From positions 58,490 to 122,489 of the forward strand of contig NZ_MECK01000445.1 in NCBI RefSeq assembly GCF_014596465.1: a stretch of 64,000 bases of DNA. The letters are read 5' to 3'. Origin of the DNA: Streptomyces sp. CBMA123. Lineage in GTDB: Bacteria > Actinomycetota > Actinomycetes > Streptomycetales > Streptomycetaceae. The notes under the pieces were generated by a model. The model did not search any database and was not told the origin of the DNA. It worked only from the letters and a program-made list of their open reading frames with translations. This document shows, one piece after another, positions 16,076-25,756 of this stretch (the stretch's first letter is position 1; the number at the start of each line of letters is the position of its first letter). Position numbers and translations under genes: made by a program.

Positions 16076-17803
16076 GTGGCACGTACCGTCGCCCGCGTGA
16101 TCGTCGACGCCCTGCAGGAGCTGGGTGTGCGCCATGTGTTCGGCGTCGTCGGCGACGCCCTGAACCCGCTCACCGACGCCATCCGCACCACCGAAGGCCT
16201 GGACTGGGTCGGCTGCCGGCACGAGGAGGCCGCGGCGTTCGCGGCCGGCGCCCAGTCCCAGCTGTCCGGCACCCTGGGCGTGTGCATGGGGACCGTCGGC
16301 CCCGGCTCCGTCCACCTGCTCAACGGACTGTACGACGCGGCCAAGAGCCGGACCCCGGTGCTCGCCATCGCGGGCCAGGTCCCGCGCTCGGAGCTGGGCA
16401 GCGACTACTTCCAGGAGGTCGACAACGACCTGCTGTTCCGGGACGTCGCGGTCTTCCGGGCCACCGTGACCTCGCCGGACCAGCTGCCCAGGATGCTGGA
16501 GACCGCCGTCCGGAGCGCGGTCAGCGAGCGCGGTGTCGCCGTCCTCACCGTCCCCGGGGACCTCGGCGACCGCGAGCTGACGGACGACCGCCCCGCCCGC
16601 TTCCCGCGCCCGCGACCCGTCACCCGAGCCGATGACGCGGGCATCCGCGAGGCCGCCGACCTCGTCAACGCCGCGGAGCGGGTCACCCTCCTGGTCGGCC
16701 GGGGCGCCCGGGACGCCCGCGAGGAGGTGCTGGAACTCGCCGGGCGACTGTCCGCCCCGATGGTCCTCACCCTGAAGGCCAAGGAGGGCTTCGAGGGGGA
16801 GAACCCGTACCAGGTCGGCCAGACCGGCCTCATCGGCAATCCCGCCGCTGCCCAGGCGCTCGACGCCTGCGACACCCTGATCATGCTCGGTACCGACTTC
16901 CCCTACCGCGACTGGTACCCCGCCGACTGCAAGGTCGTCCAGATCGACCTCCTGGAACGCAACCTCGGCCGCCGCACCCCGGTCGACGTGGGACTGGCCG
17001 GCGACACCGGCGCCACCCTCCGCGCACTCCTGCCCCTCCTGCGGCCCGCCGGCGGCGACGCCCACCTCAAGGAGGCCCGCGAACGCTTCGAGCAGTGGAC
17101 CGAAGGGCAGCGGCAGCTCGCGGACCCCCGGCACGACCACCGACTGCTCGGGCGGCTTCGCAGCGCGCTGGACAACCGCGACCACGACGTCCGCCCGGAG
17201 GCCCTGGCCGCCGCGGTCGACGCCTGCGCGAGCGACGACGCGATCTTCACCTCCGACACCGGCATGGCGACGGTCTGGCTGTCCCGGTTCGTGACCATGC
17301 ACGGCCGCCGGCGCTTGCTCGGGTCCTACAACCTGGGTTCGATGGCCAACGCCATGCCCCAGGCCATCGGCGCCCAGTTCTGGGCCCCCGACCGGCAGGT
17401 CGTGGCCTTCTGCGGCGACGGGGGGCTGAGCATGCTCCTCGGCGACCTGATGACGATCAGGACCCACCGGCTGCCGGTCAAGCTCGTGGTGTTCGACAAC
17501 CGACGCCTCGGCATGGTGAAGCTCGAACAGGAACAGGCCGGACTACCGGAGTTCGGCACCGAGCTGGACAACCCGGACTTCGCCGCCGTCGCCACCGCCC
17601 TCGGCCTGACCGGTATCCGGGTCACCCGCCCCTCGGAGCTGCTCGACGCGGTCCGCCAGGCCTTCGACACACCCGGACCGGTGCTCCTGGACGTCCTGAC
17701 CAACCCGCAGGAACTCGCCGTTCCGGGCAAGCCGACCGTCGAGCAGGGCTGGGGCTTCGCGATCGCCAAGGTCAAGGAGACGCTCCGCAGCCACGACGGC
17801 TGA
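16076..17803 (+). CDS. Pyruvate oxidase/dehydrogenase-type ThDP enzyme (PoxB-like)
   Basis: A 575-aa thiamine diphosphate enzyme with the three domains of the POX/acetolactate synthase family. N-terminal PYR domain: the catalytic Glu in GCRHEEAAAFAAG (about residue 50) and MGTVGPGSVHLLNGLYDA. Central FAD-type domain. C-terminal PP domain: CGDGGLSMLLGDL...VFDN, the GDG-x(27)-N ThDP-binding motif, about residues 444-473. LGMVKLEQE and the YFQEVDN segment favour pyruvate:quinone oxidoreductase (PoxB) over acetolactate synthase. It would decarboxylate pyruvate to acetate and pass electrons to the membrane. GTG 16076 is chosen over the long upstream frame because GAAAGGA lies 8 nt before it. Second gene of the operon with the glutamate-synthase-like gene. 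Confidence 0.88.
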   Translation: MARTVARVIVDALQELGVRHVFGVVGDALNPLTDAIRTTEGLDWVGCRHEEAAAFAAGAQSQLSGTLGVCMGTVGPGSVHLLNGLYDAAKSRTPVLAIAGQVPRSELGSDYFQEVDNDLLFRDVAVFRATVTSPDQLPRMLETAVRSAVSERGVAVLTVPGDLGDRELTDDRPARFPRPRPVTRADDAGIREAADLVNAAERVTLLVGRGARDAREEVLELAGRLSAPMVLTLKAKEGFEGENPYQVGQTGLIGNPAAAQALDACDTLIMLGTDFPYRDWYPADCKVVQIDLLERNLGRRTPVDVGLAGDTGATLRALLPLLRPAGGDAHLKEARERFEQWTEGQRQLADPRHDHRLLGRLRSALDNRDHDVRPEALAAAVDACASDDAIFTSDTGMATVWLSRFVTMHGRRRLLGSYNLGSMANAMPQAIGAQFWAPDRQVVAFCGDGGLSMLLGDLMTIRTHRLPVKLVVFDNRRLGMVKLEQEQAGLPEFGTELDNPDFAAVATALGLTGIRVTRPSELLDAVRQAFDTPGPVLLDVLTNPQELAVPGKPTVEQGWGFAIAKVKETLRSHDG

Positions 17804-17853
17804 CCGGAGGGGCAGGACCGGGGAGCGCCCCGTACCCGGAAGGATCAGTACGA

Positions 17854-17891
17854 GGGCCTTGGGCGTGATCCGAAAGACATGCCCAAGGCCC
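17854..17891 (+). terminator. Hairpin after the PoxB-like gene
   Basis: GGGCCTTGGGC and GCCCAAGGCCC form a perfect 11-bp stem with a 16-nt loop, 50 bp past the stop. No T-run follows, as is usual in high-GC actinomycetes. The loop carries TGATCCGAAAGAC, a 13-mer found inverted beside the IS701 end at 11088-11100. Confidence 0.65.
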
Positions 17892-18289
17892 CGGGCCATG
17901 TCGATCCCGATCCAGCAGCGGACACCCGCGGATCCGCGCCGCTGGGACCGGCAGGGGGACACCCCCTGACCCGCGCCTGCGGACCAATCCCGCAGGCCCC
18001 GCAAAGCCGTCGCGCACACACCCGGTCCCCGACGGGCAGGCTTGCCCAGTACCCGTCGGCCCACACCGCATGGGCGGCCTGACGCTCGGCCTCCTCCAGG
18101 CGGCCGGCCTCGGCCGGCTGCTCCTCGCTCAGCCCCTGCCGGGCTGCCTTCGGATCGCCGCCCCAGGTCGGCAGGGTGGCCAGCAAGGCGCGGCGTTCGG
18201 CCCGCATGGTCACCAGCTCCTGCTGCGCGTTCCTGAGTTCACTGGGTACTCGAAGGTCGTCTGCTGCTTCTGAACTTGATCGGGTGATG
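17892..18289 (-). other. Open frame of unknown origin after IS630 remnant
   Basis: In the same frame as the IS630-type remnant to its right, the minus strand reads a Glu/Ala-rich, coding-looking segment (SELRNAQQELVTMRAERRALLATLP, WGGDPKAA). It then drifts into non-coding-like sequence. It may be a piece of another gene fused to the transposase remnant. No family recognised and no start of its own seen. Confidence 0.3.
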
Positions 18290-18455
18290 TCGGTGCTGTT
18301 CGCCTGACAGGCGACAGGCGATCCCTTCGACTGAACCCCATCCGGTCCCAGCACCCGCCAATGCCGGCACCAACGTTCAACAGACTGATCGCTCACTCGC
18401 AACGCGGCAGCGATCTCTCTGTCCTTCTCCTCGTCCGTGAAGCGAACGACGGCCT
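18290..18455 (-). pseudogene. IS630-type transposase N-terminal remnant
   Basis: The frame after an in-frame TAG reads AVVRFTDEEKDREIAAALRV, then SDQSVERWCRHWRVLGPDGV and QSKGSP. This is the HTH followed by the SKGSPGRP-type linker that begins IS630-family transposases. Homology ends right after QSKGSP, and the DDE domain is absent. Confidence 0.6.
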
Positions 18456-18818
18456 ACAGCCGGATCCGCTCCCGCGCGGCCGTCAAGGCCCCGGCCTCGG
18501 ACCCGGGCCGGGGCGCGCCCGCCGTCCTCGTCGAGGGCCTGCTCATCGACAGTCGGGGGCGGTTGCTGCGTCCTGGCCCCGTGCCGTGCTGCGCGCCGGC
18601 CTGGAGGGCCGGGCATCGCTCCGGAGGCGGCCGGCACCAGGTCGTGGCAGGCCGCGGCACCCCAGGCAGGTGCCGGCCATGCCCGGGGGCGTGGCCGGCA
18701 CCGATGAGCCGGGCTGGAGCGAATTCACGTCACGGAAAAATTCGACGGCGACCCAAGTGATGGGGCGTGTGGCGATGCGGCCGGGAGAATTCCGCGCGGG
18801 GCCCGCTCTGCCGGTTCT

Positions 18819-19175
18819 TCAGAGGATCCGGATGGAGTTAACCTTCGGCGGGTGGTTCGGGTACGAGATGTCGGTCCAGCGGTTGACCCTCACCGAGTCG
18901 CCGTTGTCGTCGGAGTAGACCAGGTCGTTGTTTCCCGTGGAGATCCGGTCGACCCACCACCCGCCGAAGCCGATCGACCCGCCGTTCGCGTAACAGTCGA
19001 CGCTGTCACGGCCGTCGAGGTGCGACCAGATCTTGAGGAAGTCATTGCGGCTTCCGTCACACGGGATGTGGTCGATGGCGAAGGCGCTGCCGGACGGCAC
19101 GGCCACGGTGAGCGTGGCCGCCGCGGCGAAGGCCACGGCCATCGAACCCACGACCTTCTTCGCGTTCGAGAACAT
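18819..19175 (-). CDS. Secreted beta/gamma-crystallin-like protein
   Basis: A 118-aa precursor with a Sec signal peptide (KK, hydrophobic core, cleavage near AFA-IDH, about residue 33). The mature 85-residue part carries a Greek-key-like pattern: DFLKIWSHLDGRDSVDCYANGG, then SIGFGGWWVDRISTGNNDLVYSD, with two Cys (IPCDG and DCYANGG). This matches the beta/gamma-crystallin family of Streptomyces, which includes a secreted killer-toxin-like protein with antifungal activity. An extracellular role, possibly antagonistic or structural with calcium binding, is inferred. The ribosome site AGGGAGGA lies 4-5 nt before the ATG, and a good promoter lies upstream at 19251-19279. Monocistronic. Confidence 0.75.
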   Translation of the reverse strand: MFSNAKKVVGSMAVAFAAAATLTVAVPSGSAFAIDHIPCDGSRNDFLKIWSHLDGRDSVDCYANGGSIGFGGWWVDRISTGNNDLVYSDDNGDSVRVNRWTDISYPNHPPKVNSIRIL

Positions 19176-19250
19176 GGATCCTCCCTAGTCGGATGAAATT
19201 ATGAATCGAATTCAGCTGTGCAACAATTTTCCGTTGCGTCGTGCCCGATC

Positions 19251-19279
19251 AGTATCCAGAGCATTTTTATGAGGGTCAA
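19251..19279 (-). promoter_or_regulatory. Promoter of the crystallin-like gene
   Basis: On the minus strand, TTGACC (19279-19274) and GATACT (19256-19251) are 17 bp apart in an AT-rich stretch about 75 bp upstream of the start codon. This is a good match to a group 1 sigma promoter. Confidence 0.6.
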
Positions 19280-20210
19280 TCGAACACGCCTTGACCCAAC
19301 CTGCTCTAGGTCATTTTCATTCGGGACTTCCGCAAGGCGCGGGGTGCCCGACCGAAGGTCACCTGTCGGCCGTTCTGACATGGGGAGATCAGGGGACCGC
19401 CGAACGCGCCAGACCAGCGCTCGGGGGCACGCGGCCAGAACAGGGACTACACGAAGGCCATCTCGGCCACCAGGCAGCGGGCAGCCCAGTCTTCCCAGCG
19501 GCGCGAGGCCGGGTGCGCCGCCCGGACTGGCCCCGCCGCCGTCGCGGTGTCGCTTATGGGGGTTTCCCCTGGACCCAGGGCCTTGTCCAGGCGGGGCACC
19601 GCCCCCGCCGCGCGGGTACCCGGGATACCCGCACCGGCCCGGACTGGCATCGTGACGCCACGCCGCCGCCGGCCCTGCCTCGCTCCGCCCCCCGGGACGG
19701 GAAGTCCTGCGGGTACCTCGGTGACGGCCTCGCCGTTGGCTTTCCTGTGTAGTGGGCGCCCTGTACCCGGTCTTACGTTGCCGGGAGGGCTCCGACCCTC
19801 CGTGAGCCGGTGCGTGCAGCCTTCCACCGACCGGTGGTCACGGTTGGAGCGTGAGGGTGCAGTGGGTGATGGTTCCGCTGTTGCCGCCGCGGACGGTGCA
19901 GAGGTTGATGCCGCCGCCTCCGTCGAGGCTTCCTTCGTTGCCTCGGGTGGGGGCGCGGTCCCGTTCGAGCTGTCAGTTCCTTGGCCGCGCGTGACGGTGA
20001 GGGTGTCGTCGCCGTCGCCGCCCTGGAAGGGGCTTTTCCCTTTCTCGCCTCTGGCTGGTGCCGGCCGCTTGCTGGTCGGGGGTGGCGGTGGGGGCCGGAG
20101 AGAGGTGGTTGGAGAGGGTGCGGCGCGCGGGCCTGGAACGGGCTTGGCCGCTGTCCTGGCGGCCGGATATCCCGGAGAGGCAGCAGCCCCACGACCACCA
20201 GGAGACGCCC
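19280..20210. other. Intergenic stretch, no gene seen
   Basis: About 930 bp. Long open frames exist on both strands but are Arg/Pro/Gly-rich, overlap one another, and show no domain. No strong repeat noticed. Confidence 0.55.
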
Positions 20211-21022
20211 GTGAGCACCCGTCAGAGCCTCGCCGAGCCCGACGACAACGGCGACAGGCCGCCGCTGTCGAACCGGCCGGTCCGGCCCGGCCGGGGCGGA
20301 CCGCCTACCGGCGCGGCGCCGCCAACCCCAACGGCTCGACCACTGCGCTGCGCGCCGACGTCCTCGGCGCGCTCGGCGTCCTCAAGGTCGCCACCGCCGA
20401 CCAGCTCCAGCGCCTGCTGCGCCCCGGGGCGGCGTCGAACAAGGCGGTCCGGCAGGCGCTCGGCGACCTCGCGCTGGACGGCCTGGTCGCCTCCGACGGC
20501 AACACCTGGGACCGGCACAAGACCTGGCGGCTGGAGGGCACGGCCGGGCTGGAGGCGGCCGGGCAGGTGCTCAGCCTGCCCCGCTCCGACATGGGCTCCA
20601 CGGCCCGGGGCACCGGGCGCTCCGGAGCCCAGCACGCGATGGCGGTCAACGAGACTGTGGTGGCGTTCGTGCGCGGCGGCACCGCGCCGGAGGCCCCGGG
20701 CGGGCGGCGCAAGGTGCGCCCGGACGGCGTGTGGCAGGCCCCGGAGATCGGAGTGCCGGTCCTCATGGTCGAAGTCGACCGTTCCACCGTGACACTGGCC
20801 GACGTCGCCGCGAAGTTCCCCCGCTACCGCGAGCTGTTCCGCACCAAGGTGAAGAGCACCGATCCGGCGCTGGCTGGCGAGGAGCCGGCCGACCGGATGG
20901 TCCACTGATGGCGCAGGGCCTGGCCCGGACCCCACACCCGGCCCGGGTACCCGCCGGTCGCCTTGGTCGTCACCGGTGCCGGACCGGTGACGTTGGTTCC
21001 GCCCTTCCTCGACCGCCTGTGA
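20211..21022 (+). pseudogene. Replication-relaxation family protein, broken
   Basis: GTG 20211 with AGGAGAC opens VSTRQSLAEPDDNGDRPPL. Near 20290-20310 the coding sense moves to another frame (YRRGAANPNG, ALGVLKVATADQLQRLL, RHKTWRLEGTAGLEAAGQVL, VPVLMVEVDRSTVTLADVAA), the winged-helix region of the replication-relaxation proteins found in actinobacterial plasmids and integrative elements. A TGA at 20906-20908 interrupts the frame, which then continues coherently (WRRAWPGP, GYPPVALVVTGAGPV) to a second stop at 21022, short of the family's usual C-terminus. So there is one frameshift, one nonsense codon and a 3' truncation. In working elements this family sits near plasmid replication and transfer genes. 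Confidence 0.75.
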
Positions 21023-21099
21023 CTATGCCGAGGCCCTCACAGAGGACTTGCCGTTGAACCTGCCGAGAGGTGACGTTCCCGGCTCAGCGCGCTGACGAC

Positions 21100-21534
21100 C
21101 TACTCCTGGCCCAGGAATTCGCGCACGTCAGCGGCCAGGGTGGTCATTCCTTCACCGGATTCGACCACGTTCGTGACAGTGCACTTCCAGTCCTCGGGGA
21201 AGAAGCCTGACCTCAAGGTCCAGCTCAGATACACGTGACCACCCGAGCCGAAGGTCGCTGTCACAACCAGATGGTTGTTGACCCAGACCCGCTCGCCCTC
21301 CCAACCGCGGAAGTCGCGCGCAAGGTTATCGAAGAACTCGTCCAGTCTGTCCCAGACGGTCACAGCCACGGATTCGAGCCGTGCGCGGACACCGTCGGCA
21401 ACAGCCTCCACGGCGAAGGAGGCCTCATACTCACCAGCCCGCGACCAGTCGAACAACCGGACGCAGGGCGCGAGTGTCCCCCGCCCACCGACGACAAGCT
21501 CGACCTGCCCCGGACCCACCTCGATCAGACTCAC
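21100..21534 (-). CDS. DUF6228 family protein
   Basis: 144 aa. The arrangement LARDFRGWEGERVW, then VTATFGSGGHVYLSWTLR, then DWKCTVTNVVESGEGMTTLA and EFLGQE is typical of DUF6228, a small cytosolic family of Streptomyces with no known reaction. Members often lie among polymorphic-toxin immunity genes, and an immunity role is a reasonable but unproven guess. It is followed by the broken replication-relaxation gene in convergent orientation, and an IstB remnant lies just upstream of its start. Confidence 0.7.
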   Translation of the reverse strand: MSLIEVGPGQVELVVGGRGTLAPCVRLFDWSRAGEYEASFAVEAVADGVRARLESVAVTVWDRLDEFFDNLARDFRGWEGERVWVNNHLVVTATFGSGGHVYLSWTLRSGFFPEDWKCTVTNVVESGEGMTTLAADVREFLGQE

Positions 21535-21574
21535 CCGCCGAAGGATACGGACACCGCCAAGTCGATGGCATCAC

Positions 21575-22001
21575 CATTCTGGACGCCCGAGCCGCTGCTA
21601 CTTCTCAACGAAAGTCCAGGCTGCCACCACGATCCGGTGCTGCCAGCGCCCAGCGACAATCGCTCTTCGTCTTCACCTACGCAGCCAGTCGGCATAGTCG
21701 CGGTCTCGGCATAGGTCGATCTATGCGGATACCGGCATCGCTGGACGAGTTCGGCTACCTCAACCTGGACCGCAAGGGCGCCAAGCTGCTGTTCCGGATC
21801 TTCACCGAACGCGAGGAGCGCAAGGCCACGGCCGTCGCGACGAACTCACCCTTCGCCGAGTGGGACAAAGCCTTCGGCGACGCCCGCCTCCGCGCGGCCG
21901 TCGCCGACCGGATCACGTTCCGCTGCACCCTGATCCAGACCGGCACCGAGTCCTACCGCTACCAGGCCACCCAGGAATCCTTCTTCCCAGCCTCGAACTG
22001 A
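21575..22001 (+). pseudogene. IS21-type IstB remnant
   Basis: The C-terminal third of the IstB AAA+ helper is clear: LDEFGYLNLDRKGAKLLF, then FTEREERKATAVATNSPFAE, WDKAFGDARL, VADRITFRCTLIQTGTESYR, ending at 22001. Upstream only traces such as RCYFSTKVQ remain in a different frame. The Walker A region and IstA are absent. IS21-like inverted ends found at 25757, 26821 and 39483 may come from related elements. Confidence 0.75.
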
Positions 22002-22168
22002 TGGACGGCGAAGTCCCGGTGACCTCCGTGAAGGCTTGGAGGGCCACTGAGGGGCCACTCGGATTTCCAGCTGACCACAGGGGCGGTGGCCGGCGCACCG
22101 CTCGAAGCGGCCGCCGTGGTTGTCCGCCCGGCGGCGTCGCACAGCAGCCCGCCTGGCATGCTGGCCGC

Positions 22169-23641
22169 ATGGATGCTGACGCCCTGACTCCGGTTCACCT
22201 CGACAAGGTGATGGACGGGTTGGCGATGAATTCCGCCCTGCCAGCTTCTATGGTTCGGCGACTATTCGCGTGGCGGCGGGGCACGGGGAAGGTGGCGAAG
22301 CGTCCGGACCTTACCGAGGACATGATCGCCGAGATCATCGCGATCGACGACCACTGGCTCCTGCACAGCCTGGCGCTCAACAACCGGCTGCCGGACCAGT
22401 TCCGTATCCGACTGGCCACACATCGGGACGGGGCGGTGCGGGCCGCGCTCGTTGTCCACGCCGCGACCGCACCACGGGAGATGCTGGAACAGCTCATCGA
22501 GGATCCCGATCCACGGGTCCGTGAGTACCTGGCTCAGGGCCCCCACACGCCGCCCGATCTCCGGGCCCGCCTCGCCGCCGACTCCGACCCGGAGATCCGC
22601 GCCGCGCTGGCGAAGCACTGGCCGCAGGCCCCGGAAGCGGTCCGCCGGATTCTGCTGACCGATCCCGAGGCCAAGGTCCGCGCCGCGGCCTGTTCGACCT
22701 ACTACGCGCGTCTGCCGCATCCGATACCGCCCTCGGACCTACTGCCGGCGCTGTTGGCGGACCCGGTGACTCGGGCGGGCGCGGTCATTCACGCCGTTCT
22801 CGACGCGGACACCCTCCAGCGGCTCGCCGCGGATCCGGACAGCGAGGTTCGCGCCGAGCTCGCTCGGCATCCTGACCTGCCGCCGCCGGCCCGCGAGGCC
22901 CTTGCGGTCGATCCGGCCTTGAGCGTCCGTGTGAAGGTCTTCGCCCGGCCGGACACGCCCGAGCACGTGCGGGCGCAGATTCACGCCTCGGTCCACGAGC
23001 TGTCGCGCTCGACGGCTGATCCGGACCCTGACGCGGACGACGAAACGGTCCTGCAGTGGTTCCAGAACGAGTTCGCGCCCACGGAACTGCGGATCCTGCG
23101 GCTGCCCTGGGTGACGGCCGATCCGCTGCCGCACATCGACTCGCCCTACGTCAGCTTCCGAGTCTCCGCGGCCGCCAGCAAGGCTCTTCCCGCCAACGCG
23201 GTGGCCCGACTGCTCGACGACGAGGAGGAGATGGTCCGCCTCACCATGGCCTACACCGCCCCGCACCTGGTCGATCCCGCGACCGCCGAGAATATCGAGC
23301 GCCGCTACCGCCGGCGGGACAAGTTCACGTTCTGGTGGGACAAGGAGGAGGTCCTGACGTTCCCGCCGGCAGCCTTGCGCTGCTTCGCCACCGACCCTGA
23401 GCCCCGGCTCCGCTCCTTCGCACCCCGCGATCCGGATCTGCCCTCGGAACTCGCCGAGAAGCTGGCCGCCGACCCCGAAGACCGAGTCCGCCGCGCGGTC
23501 GCGCCCCACCGCAACCTCCCGCTCCAATCCCTGCTGCGTCTCCTCGCTGACCCCTCGGAGCGCGTCGCAGAAGCCGCCGGCGCCTCACCGTTCCTTCCGG
23601 GCGAGCACATGGAGTGGCTGCTGAACCGGGCGGGTCTGTAG
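22169..23641 (+). CDS. Leucine-rich-variant (LRV/HEAT-like) repeat protein
   Basis: A 490-aa soluble solenoid. It is built of repeats of about 24 residues around DPDPRVREYLAQ, DSDPEIRAALAKH, DPEAKVRAAA, DPDSEVRAELARHPDLP, DEEEMVRLTMAY, DPEPRLRSFAPRDPDLP and DPEDRVRRAVAPHRNLP, each pairing an acidic loop with an amphipathic helix. This is the variant leucine-rich repeat pattern, probably a protein-binding scaffold. No enzyme motif. A Trp-rich insertion (KFTFWWDKEE, about residue 385) interrupts the repeats. ATG 22169 is chosen because the repeats start soon after and the upstream frame has no coding character. A strong hairpin ends the unit. Confidence 0.8.
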   Translation: MDADALTPVHLDKVMDGLAMNSALPASMVRRLFAWRRGTGKVAKRPDLTEDMIAEIIAIDDHWLLHSLALNNRLPDQFRIRLATHRDGAVRAALVVHAATAPREMLEQLIEDPDPRVREYLAQGPHTPPDLRARLAADSDPEIRAALAKHWPQAPEAVRRILLTDPEAKVRAAACSTYYARLPHPIPPSDLLPALLADPVTRAGAVIHAVLDADTLQRLAADPDSEVRAELARHPDLPPPAREALAVDPALSVRVKVFARPDTPEHVRAQIHASVHELSRSTADPDPDADDETVLQWFQNEFAPTELRILRLPWVTADPLPHIDSPYVSFRVSAAASKALPANAVARLLDDEEEMVRLTMAYTAPHLVDPATAENIERRYRRRDKFTFWWDKEEVLTFPPAALRCFATDPEPRLRSFAPRDPDLPSELAEKLAADPEDRVRRAVAPHRNLPLQSLLRLLADPSERVAEAAGASPFLPGEHMEWLLNRAGL

Positions 23642-23654
23642 CCGCTACTCAGGA

Positions 23655-23681
23655 AGGGCTGGGCCCCACGGGTCCAGCCCT
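23655..23681 (+). terminator. Terminator of the LRV gene
   Basis: AGGGCTGGGCCC pairs with GGGTCCAGCCCT (12 pairs, one G-U) around a CAC loop, 14 bp past the stop codon, followed by TATT. Confidence 0.8.
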
Positions 23682-24970
23682 ATTGGCATCCAGGGTGAGG
23701 CCCCGGCCGCGACTTGTCAGGGAGGCGACCCGGGCCCCGAATCACACGCTATCGACGCCACCACTCCGGCCCCCACGGACACTCCGCCCATGCCTCGGCA
23801 GGTCACACCCGATCAGTGGCTCCCGATCTCGCCGGAACGGCTCCCGAACTCGCCGAAGAACGCCCACCGAGGTCGAGTACATCACCGTCACGTGTGGCCT
23901 ACGCGTGGCTCCCGTTCACATCGGAGCAGTGGCTCCCCTATGACCCGACAACATCACCCTTTTCCCAGGCCGCCGGGCCGGACCGGGACAACCCGGCGGG
24001 GCTGCGCAAGCCGGGACGGCCGCTAGCGGGGCCGAGACGGGCCGCACCCGCCCGGACCGGGTGAACCGTGGATCGGCCACCACACATCACGGCAGGCTTG
24101 GCCTGGTATCGAGGGCACTGAGCCTGCAACGGATTGACCATCCCATTCCCCTCGCGCTCCTGAACACGGCCGCCGCCATGGCGCTCCGGCGGACACCTGA
24201 TGTCCTACCCCCTGGGCTGCTGACCCCGCGCTCTTTCACGGGTGTGACCTGGTGGCGGGTGGGTGGGTATTTTGGGTGTTTTGGGAGGTTTGGGTGCTGT
24301 TGGTTGGACCAATTGTCGCGGGGTGTCGGGGTGGCGCCGGGGTGTTCCGGTGGTGTGTGGCGGGGGCCGTTTCGGTTGCTGTACGTGCTTGCCGTGGGTA
24401 TGTCATGAACGGGGGTTAGGGGTGTCGGGGGTGGTGAATTACCGGATGTTTCCCAGGGGTTCTCCGGCGTGTTTCCGTGGTCGTTTTCCGACTGGTTTTC
24501 CGGGCTCTTTTAGGGGTGTGGTCTTCCCGGCTTATCGGCGGGTTTTTCCGGGGGGTGGGGTCGGTGCGCGTCACGGGCAATGGGGTGTGACGCGCACCGG
24601 GTGGTGATCTTGTCAGGCCGCGTGTCGGCGGCTTGTCCGGGGGCGGCTGTTCGGCGTTCTGCTCGCCGCCGGCCCCGGCCGGCCTGGGCGAGGCCTCGTC
24701 CGCCCGCAGCCACGACGGGTGTGCGAGGTCCCACCAGCCGTTACACGCCTTCTGACGGCGCCGCACAACGCGATCCTGGCCGAGCGGCCCAGGCCAGTGC
24801 CGGCGTTCGGTGACTTGCGGCGACAGCCCGCGAATCTGTCAGGAGGGTGATGCCGTGAATTATTGGCTTCTTCGAGGGAATGCTGGAGCACCGCTGAATC
24901 CCGCTCATGGCGCCGCCGCCTGCAGGCCTCGTCGTCAACGGGCCATGAGACCGACGTACGGAGGTACCAG
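23682..24970. other. Gene-poor, partly G+T-rich stretch
   Basis: About 1.3 kb. From about 24235 to 24560 the plus strand is strongly G+T-rich (GGGTGGGTATTTTGGGTG and similar). On the minus strand near 24700-24770 a short segment RRRQKACNGWWDLAHPSWL looks like a fragment of real coding sequence, but no gene can be built from it. Confidence 0.5.
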
Positions 24971-25441
24971 ATGGCCGAGCTCCCCCCACCGCCAGAAGGA
25001 ATTGTGCTGGCCCACTTCATCGTCTCGGACGATGTAGAGCGCTCTCGACGCTTCTACACCGAAGTACTCGGCGGCCGGGTGGCCTACTCCGGCCCCGGAG
25101 GGCTGACCTATGTCGCCCTGGCCAACAGCTGGATCATCATCAATGTCGGCGGCGGCCCGACCGACGACAAGCCGACGGTCACCCTGGCCACGCCACGCGA
25201 TCCCGACCAGGTCAGCAGTTTCCTCAATATCCGGGTCAAGGACGTCCATGCCTTGTACGCGGAGTGGAGCGCCCGGGGCGCCCAGTTCCTGACACCGCCG
25301 AAACAGCACGAGTACGAGATCCGCTGCTACATCCGCGATCCCGACGGCCACCTGATCGAAGTAGGGCAGACTACCGACCCCGAGGGAGACTGGTCGCCCG
25401 CTCACTGGCCGTCAAGTACGCGCGCCGGCGATTCGGAGTGA
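24971..25441 (+). CDS. VOC (glyoxalase/bleomycin-resistance fold) protein
   Basis: 156 aa. A single VOC domain of two beta-alpha-beta-beta-beta units: VLAHFIVSDDVERSRRFYTE, VLGGRVAYSGPGGLTYV, then LNIRVKDVHALYAEWSARGA and YIRDPDGHLIEVGQ. Candidate metal ligands are His (AHFIVSD) and Glu (HLIEVGQ). Family members are dioxygenases, epimerases or drug-binding proteins, and the specific job cannot be told. GGAGGTACC lies just before the ATG. Monocistronic, with no obvious partner. Confidence 0.85.
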   Translation: MAELPPPPEGIVLAHFIVSDDVERSRRFYTEVLGGRVAYSGPGGLTYVALANSWIIINVGGGPTDDKPTVTLATPRDPDQVSSFLNIRVKDVHALYAEWSARGAQFLTPPKQHEYEIRCYIRDPDGHLIEVGQTTDPEGDWSPAHWPSSTRAGDSE

Positions 25442-25756
25442 ATGCCGGGGTCCCGGCCACACTCGGCGAGTCCCGCCTGCCCGGGAATCGAGGGAGATGG
25501 AAGCCCGATCCGGGCCGAGAAAAGGATCGGAACCGCCGTCCCGGCGAGCCCTGGGTGGTGGCCCGCGTCGCCGTCTCGTCGTTCTCGCGGGCCTCGCCCG
25601 CCTCGGCGGCCCGCTGCCCGGTCCTCGGCGTCCGGCCTGGCCGCGTGGGGCCGGTCCGTTCCAGAAATCTGGAATGCGGGGGTAGGCCCCAGGCCGCCTG
25701 GCTGTCGACCTCTTGTCCGGTATGCCTGTGGGGCTGTGGGGGCTGTAGGGCAGCCG

